Notes: generated from the sequence alone by a model not told the origin. 64,000 nucleotides of DNA from Pleurocapsa sp. PCC 7319 (GCF_000332195.1 NZ_KB235919.1:335038-399037); one strand, 5' to 3'. Numbered from the stretch's first letter, positions 8,748 to 18,322 are shown. Program-made: numbers and translations.

Positions 8748-10781
8748 GTGAATAATAACCAGATTGAAGTAAATAATAACTATATAAACTCCTCTACATC
8801 AGATCGTAATGTTTTACATAATCCTAATCTCAATCTAGATGCACCTAATATTCGAGTTTTAATTGTTGATGCTCAACAATCTATATGTCAACATCTACAA
8901 TTGTTACTTGAGCCAGAAGCTGGGTTAGAAGTAGTAGGGACAGCTACTAATGGTGCAGTGGCGATTAACTTAATAGAATCTTTACAGCCAGAGATAGTTT
9001 TACTGGATGTGGAAATACCTGTAATGGATGGGTTCGAAACTATAGAAGTTATAGTGAAGCGCTTTCCTGGTTGCAAAATTCTCGTTCTAAGTTCCTCCGA
9101 TAATAAGGATGATATCAAGAAAGCCTTAAAAGCTGGAGCTCGGGGTTATTTACTTAAAAGTACTTCAATTGAAACGATCGCCGATTCGATTCGTTCTGCT
9201 GGCAAGAGGCACTTTCAACTTAGTCCAGGATTATTTACTAAAATTTTCTTGCCTAAATTGAACGGAGAAACAAAAGAAAATACTCAAACTTCAGAATCGG
9301 CAAAGCCCGAAAAATCTAAACAAAAAGATGGTTCTACTGCCAAAAAAGAAAACAAAATGTTTCGGCAAGAATCATTAGAGCGTTTATCTTCTCCCGAACG
9401 ACTGGATCAATTAATGCGGGTAGTTAATCCTAAAAGTTGGATTCCTCTAGCTACACTAGGAGTTTTGGGAGCATCTGCCTTAACTTGGAGTATTTTTGGA
9501 CGTATTCCCGTCACAATTCAAGGAGCAGGGGTGTTAGTTTATCCCAGTACTGTGGTTCCTGTACAGACAAAAAGTTCGGGACAACTAATAGATTTAAAAG
9601 TTAAAAATGGTGAGCTAGTTGAAAAAGGAGATGTCATAGCTACTATTGATCGTAGCGATCGCCGAGAAGAACTAGAATTAGCCTTGGCTCAATTGGCTCA
9701 ACTAAAAAAGCAAAACACAGAGGCTGAAGGAGTTCAAGATCGACGCAAAAATCAAGATTTACAAGCAATTCAAGAACAACGCCAAACTTTAGAGCAAAGA
9801 TTACAGATTTTAGAAGATTTAACTCCTACTCTAAAAGACAAAGGAGTATCAGCTATTCAACGTCAACGTCAAAACTTACAACAGCGTCAGCAAACTTTAG
9901 AAGAGTTGCGACCGACTTTTAAGCAAAGATTGGAAACTCGGCAAATGCTATTTGAAAGAGGAGCAATTTCTGAAGATGTTTTGCTGGAAGCGAGACAGCA
10001 ATACTACGATAATATCAGTGGCATTGATGAAGTTGAAGCTCAATTAAAAGAGTTGGATGTTCAAGAAGCGGACGCTCTTCAGCAATATCTTTCCAATTTG
10101 AATGAAGTTAAAAATGTCCAAGCTCAAATTCAAGAATTAGACAGTAAAAAAGCCAATTTAGCCCAACAAGACTGGGAAAATTCTACAAATCGTACTAAAG
10201 AAATTCAAGAAGTTGAACGTAAAATTGCTCAAATCCAGCAAGAAATCAACAGTGAAAGTCAAATTGTCAGCCAACATTCAGGAAAAATTCTCGAACTCAC
10301 TGTCAATCAAGGACAAGTCGTAGAAGCAGGAACTCGCCTAGCCAGTATCGATACTGATAATCAAGAGGGCAAACTAGTAGGTGTGACTTATTTCCCTGTT
10401 AAAGATGGTAAAAAAGTTCAACCTGGCATGGAAGTCCAAGTTACGCCTCAAACCATTAAGCGAGAAAGATTTGGTGGCATAGTAGGGACGGTAACTAAAG
10501 TTTCTTCATTCCCCATTACTACTGAAGCTGCCGCCAATGTGGTAGGAAATCCACAAATAATTGCCGGTTTAGTCCCAGAAACTGAACCAGTAGTAATTCA
10601 AATTTCGGCCAAATTAGACTTGAATCCCAGGACTTTTAGTGGTTATGAGTGGTCTTCTTCTGAAGGACCTAAATTGAAAATTTCTTCGGGAACAACCACA
10701 TCTGCCAGAGTCAAAGTAGAAGAAAGAGCACCTATTTCTTTTGTCTTTCCAATTTTGAGGTCTATCAGTGGTATCTACTAA
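8748..10781 (+). CDS. Receiver domain fused to NHLM-type HlyD secretion adaptor
   Basis: This 677-residue protein starts with GTG. Residues 35-155 form a response-regulator receiver domain: RVLIVDAQQ at the start, phosphoacceptor Asp87 in IVLLDVEIPVMDG, SSS at 115-117, Lys137 in GYLLKSTS. The usual acidic pair is reduced to Asp41-Ala42. A charged linker (about 170-210) leads to one membrane helix at 231-250. Then come a lipoyl/barrel-sandwich half, a coiled-coil hairpin rich in Gln (about 310-510) and the second half, SGKILELTVNQGQVVEAGTRLA, ending in a barrel domain. The second part matches membrane fusion proteins of NHLM bacteriocin export systems. The receiver would be cytoplasmic, placed to gate export or be regulated by a kinase. 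It overlaps the next gene by 14 bp. Confidence 0.9.
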   Translation: MNNNQIEVNNNYINSSTSDRNVLHNPNLNLDAPNIRVLIVDAQQSICQHLQLLLEPEAGLEVVGTATNGAVAINLIESLQPEIVLLDVEIPVMDGFETIEVIVKRFPGCKILVLSSSDNKDDIKKALKAGARGYLLKSTSIETIADSIRSAGKRHFQLSPGLFTKIFLPKLNGETKENTQTSESAKPEKSKQKDGSTAKKENKMFRQESLERLSSPERLDQLMRVVNPKSWIPLATLGVLGASALTWSIFGRIPVTIQGAGVLVYPSTVVPVQTKSSGQLIDLKVKNGELVEKGDVIATIDRSDRREELELALAQLAQLKKQNTEAEGVQDRRKNQDLQAIQEQRQTLEQRLQILEDLTPTLKDKGVSAIQRQRQNLQQRQQTLEELRPTFKQRLETRQMLFERGAISEDVLLEARQQYYDNISGIDEVEAQLKELDVQEADALQQYLSNLNEVKNVQAQIQELDSKKANLAQQDWENSTNRTKEIQEVERKIAQIQQEINSESQIVSQHSGKILELTVNQGQVVEAGTRLASIDTDNQEGKLVGVTYFPVKDGKKVQPGMEVQVTPQTIKRERFGGIVGTVTKVSSFPITTEAAANVVGNPQIIAGLVPETEPVVIQISAKLDLNPRTFSGYEWSSSEGPKLKISSGTTTSARVKVEERAPISFVFPILRSISGIY

Positions 10782-13026
10782 TATTTCTCCACCAAAACTC
10801 CAGGATATCTGGCGGTATCTCAAAAAATTGCTGCCTCAACCCAATCAGCGAGTTAAGACACCTACAGTTTTGCAAATGGAAGCAGTCGAGTGTGGTGCAG
10901 CAGCTTTAGGTATCATTCTTGGTTATCATGGTCGTATCGTACCGTTGCCCGAACTACGACAAGAATGTGGTGTTTCTCGCGATGGGAGTAAAGCATCAAA
11001 TGTACTCAAAGCAGGAAGAAGATACGGATTAGAAACCAAAGGTCTGAAAAAAGGCTTAGAAAAACTGCAAGAACTGGCCCCACCCTACATTGTGTTTTGG
11101 CAGTTTAACCATTTCTTAGTGGTAGAGGGACTTGGCGAACAACGAGTTTATCTTAACGATCCTGCCAGTGGACCGAGAAGTGTATCCTGGTCTGAGTTTG
11201 ATGAAGGATATACAGGTGTAGTTCTGGTCATGGAGCCAGGGGTTGAGTTTCGTAAAGGAGGCAAGAAACCTAATGTTTTGGTTTCTTTGCGATCGCGATT
11301 GCAATCTGTAGCTGGCGCTTTGGCTTACTGTATGGCAGCAGGATTGTTGCTGACCCTGGTTAAGTTATTAATTCCTGTATTTAGTCAAATATTTGTCGAT
11401 GAAATTTTAGTCCAGGGAAGAATGGATTGGCTACGTCCATTAATTTTAGCTATGGCAGTTACCGCAGTTTTTCAAGGAGCATTAACTCTACTGCAATTAC
11501 GCTATCTGCGTCGATTACAAATTAAACTTTCAGTGGCAATGTCTGGTAGTTTTCTCTGGCATATTCTTCGTTTACCTATCGGATTTTATGCTCAAAGATT
11601 TGCGGGAGAAATAAGCGATCGCACCCGTTTAAATAACGAAGTAGCAGAGGTTCTTTCGGGACAACTAGCAACCACCATTATTGATACAGCTATGATTGTA
11701 TTTTTTGCCGTAGTTATGTTTCAGTACGATGAAGTACTGACGATTATGGTGATTAGCTTTGCTGCCATCAATATTTTGACCCTTCGCTGGATTTATCGTC
11801 AGCGAGTAGATGCCAACCAAAAACTAATGCAGGATTATGGTAAAGCTGCTGGGGCATCAATTGCAGGACTTCAATATATCGAAACTCTCAAAGCATCGGG
11901 AGTAGAATCAGACTTTTTCTCCAAATGGTCTGGTTATTATGCTAAAGCACTTAATTCCCAACAAGAATTGGGAGTAGCTAATCAGTTTCTTTCCGGATTA
12001 CCCGTACTGTTAACGGCTCTTTCCTCTGCTTTACTGTTAGTAGTTGGAGGTTGGCGAGTTGTTGATGGACATCTTAGTATTGGGATGCTAGTGGCTTTTC
12101 AAGCAATAGTGAAGAATTTCCAAGAACCTGTCAACAATCTGGTCAACTTTGCGGGAACTATACAAGAATTAGAAGGGAATGTCATTCGTTTGGATGATGT
12201 ACTCAATAATCCCACCGAATCCTCTACTAACAATAAAGAAAAACTCTTATTAACTCCGCGAGCAGATAATAGTAAGATCACTCTTCCTATATCTGCTCGT
12301 TTAAAAGGATATATAGAATTAAACAATCTTACTTTTGGTTATAGTCGCCTCGATCCTCCCTTGATTGAAAACTTATCTTTATCCGTTAAACCTGGACAGC
12401 GTATTGCTTTTGTCGGTGGTAGTGGTTCTGGTAAATCTACTGTGGCAAAATTAGTTGCGGGACTCTACCAACCCTGGTCGGGAGAAATTCGCTTTGATAA
12501 TCGACTCAGACAAAAAATTCCTTATCAAATATTAACTAGTTCGATCGCGATGGTAGAACAGGATATTTTTCTGTTTACAGGAACAGTAAGAGATAACTTG
12601 ACTCTATGGGATAAAACTGTCGCCGATAAACATTTAAGACAGGCTTGCCAGGATGCTGCCATTGAAGATGTCGTTAATTCTCTACCAGGGGCTTATAACT
12701 CTGAGTTGCAAGAAGGAGGTGGCAATTTAAGTGGTGGTCAACGACAACGACTAGAAATTGCTCGTGCTTTAGTCAACAATCCTTCAATTCTGGTTATGGA
12801 TGAAGCTACTAGTGCTTTGGATGCAGAAACAGAAAAAATTATTGATGGTAATTTACGAAGACGAGGTTGTACTTGTCTAATCGTTGCCCATCGTCTGAGT
12901 ACGATCCGTGACTGCGACGAAATTATTGTCTTAGAAAGAGGCAAAGTAGTCCAAAGGGGTACCCACGAAGAACTATGGCAACAAGAAGGAGTTTATGCCC
13001 AACTAATTAAAAGTGGAGAAGGATGA
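10768..13026 (+). CDS. NHLM-type peptidase-containing ABC transporter (C39 peptidase, TMD, NBD)
   Basis: This 752-residue exporter should cleave the leader after the double glycine and pump the core out. The N-terminal C39 peptidase shows Gln36 and Cys42 (QMEAVECGAAALG), His115 (FNHFLVVEG) and Asp131 (YLNDPASG), so the catalytic set is complete. Six membrane helices cover about residues 180-450. The ATPase domain has Walker A GGSGSGKST, signature LSGGQRQRLEIARAL, Walker B ILVMDEATSALD and switch His in VAHRLS. It starts at GTG inside the end of the adaptor gene, so the two are translationally coupled. Substrates are probably all double-glycine precursors of the island. Confidence 0.95.
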   Translation: MVSTNISPPKLQDIWRYLKKLLPQPNQRVKTPTVLQMEAVECGAAALGIILGYHGRIVPLPELRQECGVSRDGSKASNVLKAGRRYGLETKGLKKGLEKLQELAPPYIVFWQFNHFLVVEGLGEQRVYLNDPASGPRSVSWSEFDEGYTGVVLVMEPGVEFRKGGKKPNVLVSLRSRLQSVAGALAYCMAAGLLLTLVKLLIPVFSQIFVDEILVQGRMDWLRPLILAMAVTAVFQGALTLLQLRYLRRLQIKLSVAMSGSFLWHILRLPIGFYAQRFAGEISDRTRLNNEVAEVLSGQLATTIIDTAMIVFFAVVMFQYDEVLTIMVISFAAINILTLRWIYRQRVDANQKLMQDYGKAAGASIAGLQYIETLKASGVESDFFSKWSGYYAKALNSQQELGVANQFLSGLPVLLTALSSALLLVVGGWRVVDGHLSIGMLVAFQAIVKNFQEPVNNLVNFAGTIQELEGNVIRLDDVLNNPTESSTNNKEKLLLTPRADNSKITLPISARLKGYIELNNLTFGYSRLDPPLIENLSLSVKPGQRIAFVGGSGSGKSTVAKLVAGLYQPWSGEIRFDNRLRQKIPYQILTSSIAMVEQDIFLFTGTVRDNLTLWDKTVADKHLRQACQDAAIEDVVNSLPGAYNSELQEGGGNLSGGQRQRLEIARALVNNPSILVMDEATSALDAETEKIIDGNLRRRGCTCLIVAHRLSTIRDCDEIIVLERGKVVQRGTHEELWQQEGVYAQLIKSGEG

Positions 13027-13040
13027 ATTTGGGTGGGTAG

Positions 13041-13060
13041 GGGCGAACTGCTGTTCGCCC
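13041..13060. repeat. Short palindrome GGGCGAAC-TGCT-GTTCGCCC
   Basis: This perfect 8-bp stem with a 4-base loop lies between the two ABC transporter genes. A related imperfect palindrome (GGGCGATTCG/CGATTCGCCC) lies between gltB and gltD at 27689-27708. GGGCGAA...TTCGCCC palindromes are common dispersed repeats in cyanobacterial genomes, so this is probably a repeat copy rather than a specific operator. It could also act as a weak transcript-stability element in the operon. Confidence 0.55.
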
Positions 13061-13130
13061 TCACAGAGGTAAGAAGTTTGGAGAATGGAGAAATAAACCG
13101 ATGGTTGTTAATTTTGTATAGATATTGAAA

Positions 13131-16055
13131 ATGGTTAGTTCCGAGAGTCAAGCACAATATCCCGAAAATCTAAAAGTACATACTTTTAATAGCAATGAAC
13201 CAATTCTGCTGAATGACCCACAAACAGTTTGGCAAATTCAATCCGGTTCTGTCTCATTATTTGCTGTCACAGTTAAAGATGGTATGACCGAGGAAAATCG
13301 TCGTTACCTTTTTAGTTGTGAATCTGGAGAAGCTCTTTTTGGTACTATTGCTAATCCCAATGAGATTGACTATCAAATATTAGCAATACCAATGGGGGAA
13401 GTGACTTTACTGAAGCTCAACCCAGAATTACTCCGACCATTAATTACTAATGAAAACTCTAATTTGACAACTTTAATCGATAAATGGTTAAAGAATTTTG
13501 ACACCAATCTTTTTAGTTCTACAGTACCGACTATTCACATCAAAGCAGCAGGAAAAGAAAGCTTTTCGCTTAATAAAGGTCAAACTCTACAACCGATCGC
13601 AGATACTGTTGTTTGGGTGCAACTTCGAGACGGGTTAGTACGATTACTAGGAATTAAAGAATTAATTATCACTGAGCAGATTAAAATTTTACCCATTCCT
13701 CACGATCTCTGGATTGAAGCAAGTTATGATACTCAACTAACTACAGAAATTACTAGTTCGTTGTCAGACATAGATGATTTATTGGAAGGAATATCTTTAT
13801 TTCATCGACACTTTCTGTTTTGTAATCGACTCATCCAAAAACAAGAGCAAAATGATGAATTAAAGCGATTAGCAGCTCTAGATAATCTCAACCAACAAGT
13901 TACGGCAGAAGCTTTAGGGGAGTTAGCATCTCCTTTAGCTTCTCAAAAAGATAACTTGATTATCGGAGATACTCCTCTATTAATAGCTGCTGGAGCAGTA
14001 GGAAGATCGTTGGGCATGAAAATTAGTCCTCCTGGTCAATCAGAAGATCTCAGCAGACTTGAAGATCCTTTACAAGCAGTTGCCAGAGCTTCTCGCTTAC
14101 GAACCAGGCAAGTATTATTACGAGATAATTGGTGGGAGCAAGATTGTGGTCCTTTGATTGGCTATATTCATTCTGAATCCAATAAACAAGCAGTAGCTTT
14201 ACTTCCCAAGGATTCTCATAGCTACGAATTATTAGATCCCGATAATCATACTCGCATTCCTATTGATAGCGATCGTGCCAAGGAAATCGAGCCAGTAGCT
14301 CAGATGTTTTATCGTTCTTTTGCTGATAAAGCCCTTTCTGTTTTCGATATTCTCAAGTTTGCGCTCAAAGGCAGATTTAGAGATATCTTAATTATTATTT
14401 TGACTAGCATTGCCATTACTTTGCTCGGAATGCTCACTCCCCAAGCTACGGCGATTATGATCGATAATTCTATTCCCGACAGCGATCGCTTTTCTTTAAT
14501 TCAAATTGGCTTGGGATTGGTTATTGCTGCTTTTGCCACCGCACTATTTCGTTTAGCTCAAGGATTTGCTCTTTTAAGAATCGAAACGACTTCTGATGCC
14601 TCGACTCAATCGGCAATGTGGGATCGACTACTTAATTTACCAGTCTCTTTTTTCCGTCAATTCACGACAGGAGATCTCTTATCTCGGACTAACTCCGTCA
14701 GTCAAATTCGACGACAACTCGGCAGTACTATCTTAATTAAATTAGTCACCAGTATTTTTGCCTTACTCAATCTAGGGTTACTCTTTTTCTATAGCGTACC
14801 TTTATCATTTATTGCTATTGGTACGGCGATCGTTATTATTGTTTTCACTGTTTTGTCTGGATCGATTTTAGTACGCAAAGTTAGACCTTTACTGGAAATC
14901 GAAGGTAACATTTTTGGGCAGGTTGTTCAGTTAATTAACGGAATCTCTAAATTACGAGTTGCTGGGGCAGAAGAAAGAGCTTTTGCTTTCTGGAGTAAAG
15001 ATTATAGTAAACAAATTAAACTTGAACTTAGTACTCAATTAATTGAAGATATTGTTGCTGTCTTCAATACCGTGATGCCGATACTTACTTCTGGTATCCT
15101 CTTCTGGTTCACAGTCCATTTACTTAAGCAGGCAGAGACAACTGGTAAAGCAGGATTGACAGTGGGAACTTTTTTAGCTTTTAATAGTGCTTTTGCTACC
15201 TTTATCAGTGGTTCAACTGAAGTAAGTAATATAGCTACGGATATCTTACAGGTTATTCCTCAGTGGCAACGAGCGCAGCCCATTGTCGAGACTTTACCTG
15301 AAGTCGATCTTAGTAGAGCAGATCCAGGGCAACTTATTGGCAGAATTAGCATAGATCGGGTATCTTTTCGCTATAGTCCGGATATTCCTTTAACTCTAGA
15401 AAATGTCAGTATTAAAGCTGAACCAGGAGATTTTATTGCTTTAGTTGGTGGCTCTGGCAGTGGGAAGTCAACTATTTTCCGCCTTTTACTGGGATTTGAA
15501 ACTCCTGAAGATGGGAGTATTTATTATGATGGTCAAGATTTATCAGGGCTTGATGTTAGTGCTGTACGTCGACAGTTGGGTGTGGTTTTGCAGAACGGCA
15601 CAATCATGTCTGGTTCAATTTTCGATAATCTGGCTGGAGGAGCTAGAATTACTCTGGATGAAGCTTGGCAAGCATCTCGCATGGCTGGTTTTGATCGTGA
15701 TATTGATAGTATGCCTATGGGGATGCATACAGTTATTAGCGAGGGAGGAGGTAATCTTTCTGGAGGACAGCGACAGCGACTTCTAATTGCCAAAGCTTTA
15801 ATACTAAAACCTCGTATCTTGCTGTTCGATGAAGCTACCAGTGCCTTAGATAATACGACCCAGGCGATCGTCAGTGAAAACTTAGATCGATTGCAAGTAA
15901 CTAGAATTGTGATTGCTCATCGACTGAGTACAATTCGCAATGCCGATCGCATCTATGTATTAGAAACAGGCAGAGTAGTTCAGCAGGGAAGCTTTGAAGA
16001 ACTCGCTACTCAAAAAGGACTATTCTCCAATTTGATGAAAAGACAAACAGCTTAA
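13131..16055 (+). CDS. NHLM-type second ABC transporter (regulatory N-terminus, TMD, NBD)
   Basis: This is the partner ABC protein of NHLM export systems. The N-terminal ~390 residues include cyclic-nucleotide-binding-like segments (IQSGSVSLFAV, CESGEALFGTI) and a C39-like domain lacking the catalytic Cys. Membrane helices lie around residues 420-720. The ATPase domain has GGSGSGKSTIFRL, LSGGQRQRLLIAKAL, ILLFDEATSALD and IAHRLST. An alternative start at TTG 13125 adds two residues; ATG is preferred as neither has a clear ribosome-binding site. The C39 transporter and this protein may act as a pair, with this one in a regulatory or dimer-partner role. Both ATPase sites look intact. Confidence 0.93.
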   Translation: MVSSESQAQYPENLKVHTFNSNEPILLNDPQTVWQIQSGSVSLFAVTVKDGMTEENRRYLFSCESGEALFGTIANPNEIDYQILAIPMGEVTLLKLNPELLRPLITNENSNLTTLIDKWLKNFDTNLFSSTVPTIHIKAAGKESFSLNKGQTLQPIADTVVWVQLRDGLVRLLGIKELIITEQIKILPIPHDLWIEASYDTQLTTEITSSLSDIDDLLEGISLFHRHFLFCNRLIQKQEQNDELKRLAALDNLNQQVTAEALGELASPLASQKDNLIIGDTPLLIAAGAVGRSLGMKISPPGQSEDLSRLEDPLQAVARASRLRTRQVLLRDNWWEQDCGPLIGYIHSESNKQAVALLPKDSHSYELLDPDNHTRIPIDSDRAKEIEPVAQMFYRSFADKALSVFDILKFALKGRFRDILIIILTSIAITLLGMLTPQATAIMIDNSIPDSDRFSLIQIGLGLVIAAFATALFRLAQGFALLRIETTSDASTQSAMWDRLLNLPVSFFRQFTTGDLLSRTNSVSQIRRQLGSTILIKLVTSIFALLNLGLLFFYSVPLSFIAIGTAIVIIVFTVLSGSILVRKVRPLLEIEGNIFGQVVQLINGISKLRVAGAEERAFAFWSKDYSKQIKLELSTQLIEDIVAVFNTVMPILTSGILFWFTVHLLKQAETTGKAGLTVGTFLAFNSAFATFISGSTEVSNIATDILQVIPQWQRAQPIVETLPEVDLSRADPGQLIGRISIDRVSFRYSPDIPLTLENVSIKAEPGDFIALVGGSGSGKSTIFRLLLGFETPEDGSIYYDGQDLSGLDVSAVRRQLGVVLQNGTIMSGSIFDNLAGGARITLDEAWQASRMAGFDRDIDSMPMGMHTVISEGGGNLSGGQRQRLLIAKALILKPRILLFDEATSALDNTTQAIVSENLDRLQVTRIVIAHRLSTIRNADRIYVLETGRVVQQGSFEELATQKGLFSNLMKRQTA

Positions 16056-16359
16056 GAAGTTATTCCTTTGTATTGCTAAAAAAATGTGATTTTTAACTTG
16101 AAAAACAACAACAATCTACTGTTAAAAGTATTCATAATTAAATTATTAATTGGTCAAACAATTTTAGATTTACTCTTTTTATCCAAATAAAAAGAAAAAT
16201 TAAAACAAAACTAATATTCTTATATCTGCTATTGCACTGCATATTAGAAAATTAGTTAATCGGTGAAGAGTATACTTGTTTAGTTTAAGCTAGCAAATCA
16301 TCTAAATAAGACAATTAATTACATCTATTCGTCTAATATCTATTAATTAGGAGTAACCA
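16056..16359. other. AT-rich intergenic region before the truncated precursor
   Basis: About 300 bp with no ORF. A good ribosome-binding site (TTAGGAGTAACC) lies directly before the ATG at 16360, so the downstream gene was a genuine, well-translated precursor. No clear terminator follows the ABC gene. Confidence 0.4.
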
Positions 16360-16560
16360 ATGTCTAATAACTATCAAAATATCATTGAACACCTTTGGGA
16401 AAATCCCACAAGTAAAGAGGATTTTATGACTGAACCCAAGTCATACTTAGCCAAACAAGGAGTAGAAATCCCCGAAAATGTAAAAGTATTTGCCTATGCA
16501 GGCACTTCTAAAGAACTTTACTTAGTCTTACCTCCTCAGGGTAAGCGCAAGAAAATTTAG
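16360..16560 (+). CDS. NHLP-type precursor truncated by ISAs1 insertion
   Basis: Residues 1-59 match an NHLP leader: helical N-terminus, LAKQGVEIPENVKVFAYAG, then SKELYLVLPP, the same segment that reads LYMVLP in the precursors at 718 and 1251. From residue 60 (QGKRKKI) the codons lie inside the terminal repeat of an ISAs1 element that starts at 16537. The double-glycine site and core are therefore missing, and the stop is supplied by the transposon. The strong ribosome-binding site remains, so a leader-only peptide may still be made. It could compete for LanM or the transporter, but more likely it is a remnant. Confidence 0.8.
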   Translation: MSNNYQNIIEHLWENPTSKEDFMTEPKSYLAKQGVEIPENVKVFAYAGTSKELYLVLPPQGKRKKI

Positions 16561-17865
16561 GTATCAGATAGGTTAGACTTTAGGGGAATCGAAGCAGCGA
16601 GAACTTTGAGTAAATAGCCCTGGTCCATGCTGGCTCGCCTCGCTTAGAAACGAGTGCTGCGCTTACAGCTCGTTTCTTGATTAAGTAGATTAATGCTCCA
16701 TCGTTTCAGTAAAGCGATATTTTCAGGAGCATTGCCTGTACGAATACGGCAGGCATCTTCCCCAAAAGTCACATCTAATATCCAATGGAGTTGGTTCTCA
16801 ATTGACCAATGCTGTCGGATTGCTCTGCCCAGTTGTTGAGCATCAGGAGAGAGAGAACTAAGATAGAACATCACCTCACGGGTGGTCTTATTCCATAGAT
16901 GGCGGGTGCGAATAACCATCACGATAGTTTGTAATCCAGACTACTGGGTCTGTTTGTACAAATCCCCCATCTGAGAGATAGAAACAGCCCAAACCTGTCG
17001 TTTTTCACGACGGTGATGTCCTGATTCTACTCGTACATCATAACTGTACTCAATGCTCTCAAAGTTGTACGCTTGGGCGTTTTCAAACCATTGTTGTACC
17101 TGGGTGTGTAAAGTAGGATGATTAGCTTTCAGTGCCAGGACATAGTCAGCACCAAGAGTAACAATGCGATGGGCGATTTTATGTTGAGTTCCCATCGCGT
17201 CAATAGTAATGATGCTTCTGGAAATATCTAATAGTTCCAGAAGGGCTGGAATAGCTGTAATTTCATTACTTTTAGACTCGACTTTAACTTGACCCAGAAA
17301 CAATCGGTGTTTACTGGCCCAAGCACTGACACAATGTAAAGCCGATTGAGAGCCATTGCGGTCGTACGAACCCTTAAGTGTTTTACCATCAATGGGAATG
17401 ACCTCTGCCCCTAAATCAATTACTAAACTGCTCAACCAACCATTGAAACTCTTTTCTAAAGCTTGAGGTGAAATTCTTTCAAATAATCTTCGGTAAGTAT
17501 CGGCACTCGGAATCCCGAAAGGTAAGTTCAAGAAGCTAGATAACCATTCCTCATGACTTACACCGTAAATTTCAATATCTTCCCATCCTTGCGCTCCGCC
17601 AATTGTCGCGAGTAAGGCGATCGTCACAATACTGATAAATGGATGAAGCACACCTTGAGAGCCTCTGGGGTCTTCTAAATCCTCAAAATGCTCTGCTAAT
17701 TGTTGTTGTAATTGTTCGCCATCAATAGCAGGTTTGAGTGACGAGGATTTACTACTTTTCTTTCTGGAGACAGACGCTTCAGCAAAACCTTTAACCATTG
17801 GGAATCCTGATTATGAGATGATTCTCTTAGCATATTACAGCTTTATTTTTCTTGCGCTTACCCTG
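16537..17865 (-). mobile_element. ISAs1-family insertion sequence, 1329 bp, degenerate
   Basis: The terminal inverted repeats are CAGGGTAAGCGCAAGAAAA at 16537-16555 and its reverse complement ending at 17865 (TTTTTCTTGCGCTTACCCTG). The single ORF is an ISAs1-type transposase with two in-frame stops. The 10 bases on the left (CTTACCTCCT) and right (CAATAGCAAT) do not match, so no target duplication is visible. A missing duplication together with a truncated gene on the left and an N-terminally odd ORF on the right suggests that an adjacent deletion accompanied or followed insertion. Confidence 0.85.
16557..17798 (-). pseudogene. ISAs1 transposase with two nonsense codons
   Basis: Translation from 17798 gives ISAs1 motifs: HFEDLEDPRGSQGVLHP, ATIGGAQGWEDIEIYG, VIPIDGKTLKGSYD, IITIDAMGTQHKIA, HWSIENQLHWILDVTFGEDA. 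Frame is kept throughout, but TAG at 16943-16941 (after LYKQTQ, where the family usually has Trp) and TAA at 16646-16644 (after KRSTRF) interrupt it. Past the second stop, the same frame reads MDQGYLLKVLAA, the conserved C-terminus, ending at 16557. There are thus two point nonsense mutations and no frameshift. The element is dead unless complemented in trans. Confidence 0.88.
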
Positions 17866-17873
17866 CAATAGCA

Positions 17874-18236
17874 ATGTGTCAGGCTTTGGCATATTGGGCA
17901 AATTCTGAGCCACTTTTTTTCTTCTACGCGATCGCAATTATCAAACAAAAAGCGAAGCAAAATTGGCAAATTTACCTTGCAGCTTGTGAACGAACTAAAG
18001 TAGATTCTCAATTTCTGACTTTTATTAGAAAATTGACACAGCTCAATCAAGAAAATCAACATCAAAGACTAATACATAGTCTGTTTCAAGAAGTTCCTCA
18101 TTTGGAAGAGGAAACTAAACAGCGATTTAGAGGACAAATTTATCTGTTTATGGAAATGTATCATCATTTCCATAGTGCAATCTGGAATCACTATTCTTCT
18201 ACTCATGATTTGTTGCGATCGGTTTCTCTAATCTAA
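17874..18236 (+). CDS. Hypothetical helical protein, possibly 5'-truncated by the ISAs1 element
   Basis: This 120-residue protein is not recognised. It is rich in aromatic residues and His near the end (FMEMYHHFHSAIWNHYSSTHD) and seems all-helical. The ATG lies only eight bases right of the transposon end, and the frame stays open upstream into the terminal repeat, so the original gene may have been longer and lost its start. No signal peptide or double glycine is present. It precedes the diiron-oxidase gene by 86 bp on the same strand and may have been its partner. Whether it is still expressed is unknown. Confidence 0.5.
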   Translation: MCQALAYWANSEPLFFFYAIAIIKQKAKQNWQIYLAACERTKVDSQFLTFIRKLTQLNQENQHQRLIHSLFQEVPHLEEETKQRFRGQIYLFMEMYHHFHSAIWNHYSSTHDLLRSVSLI

Positions 18237-18246
18237 TCAAATTCTA

Positions 18247-18310
18247 ATCAACAAGTTAACTTCCTAACAAAATAGCTTCTCAACAAGATAGCTTTTCAAC
18301 AAGATAACTT
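18247..18310. repeat. Four tandem 16-bp direct repeats upstream of the diiron-oxidase gene
   Basis: Four imperfect units lie head to tail: ATCAACAAGTTAACTT, CCTAACAAAATAGCTT, CTCAACAAGATAGCTT and TTCAACAAGATAACTT, ending 12 bases before the ATG at 18323. The shared core is CAACAAGATA(A/G)CTT. Spacing of 16 bp is not helical-phase exact. They may be a regulator-binding array, an mRNA element overlapping the 5' UTR, or slippage products. Confidence 0.7.
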
Positions 18311-18322
18311 CCAAGAGAATTT

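Noticed and set aside
17835-18065. Minus-strand 76-residue ORF over the 17874 gene
   Set aside because: It crosses the transposon end and has no motif or ribosome-binding site.
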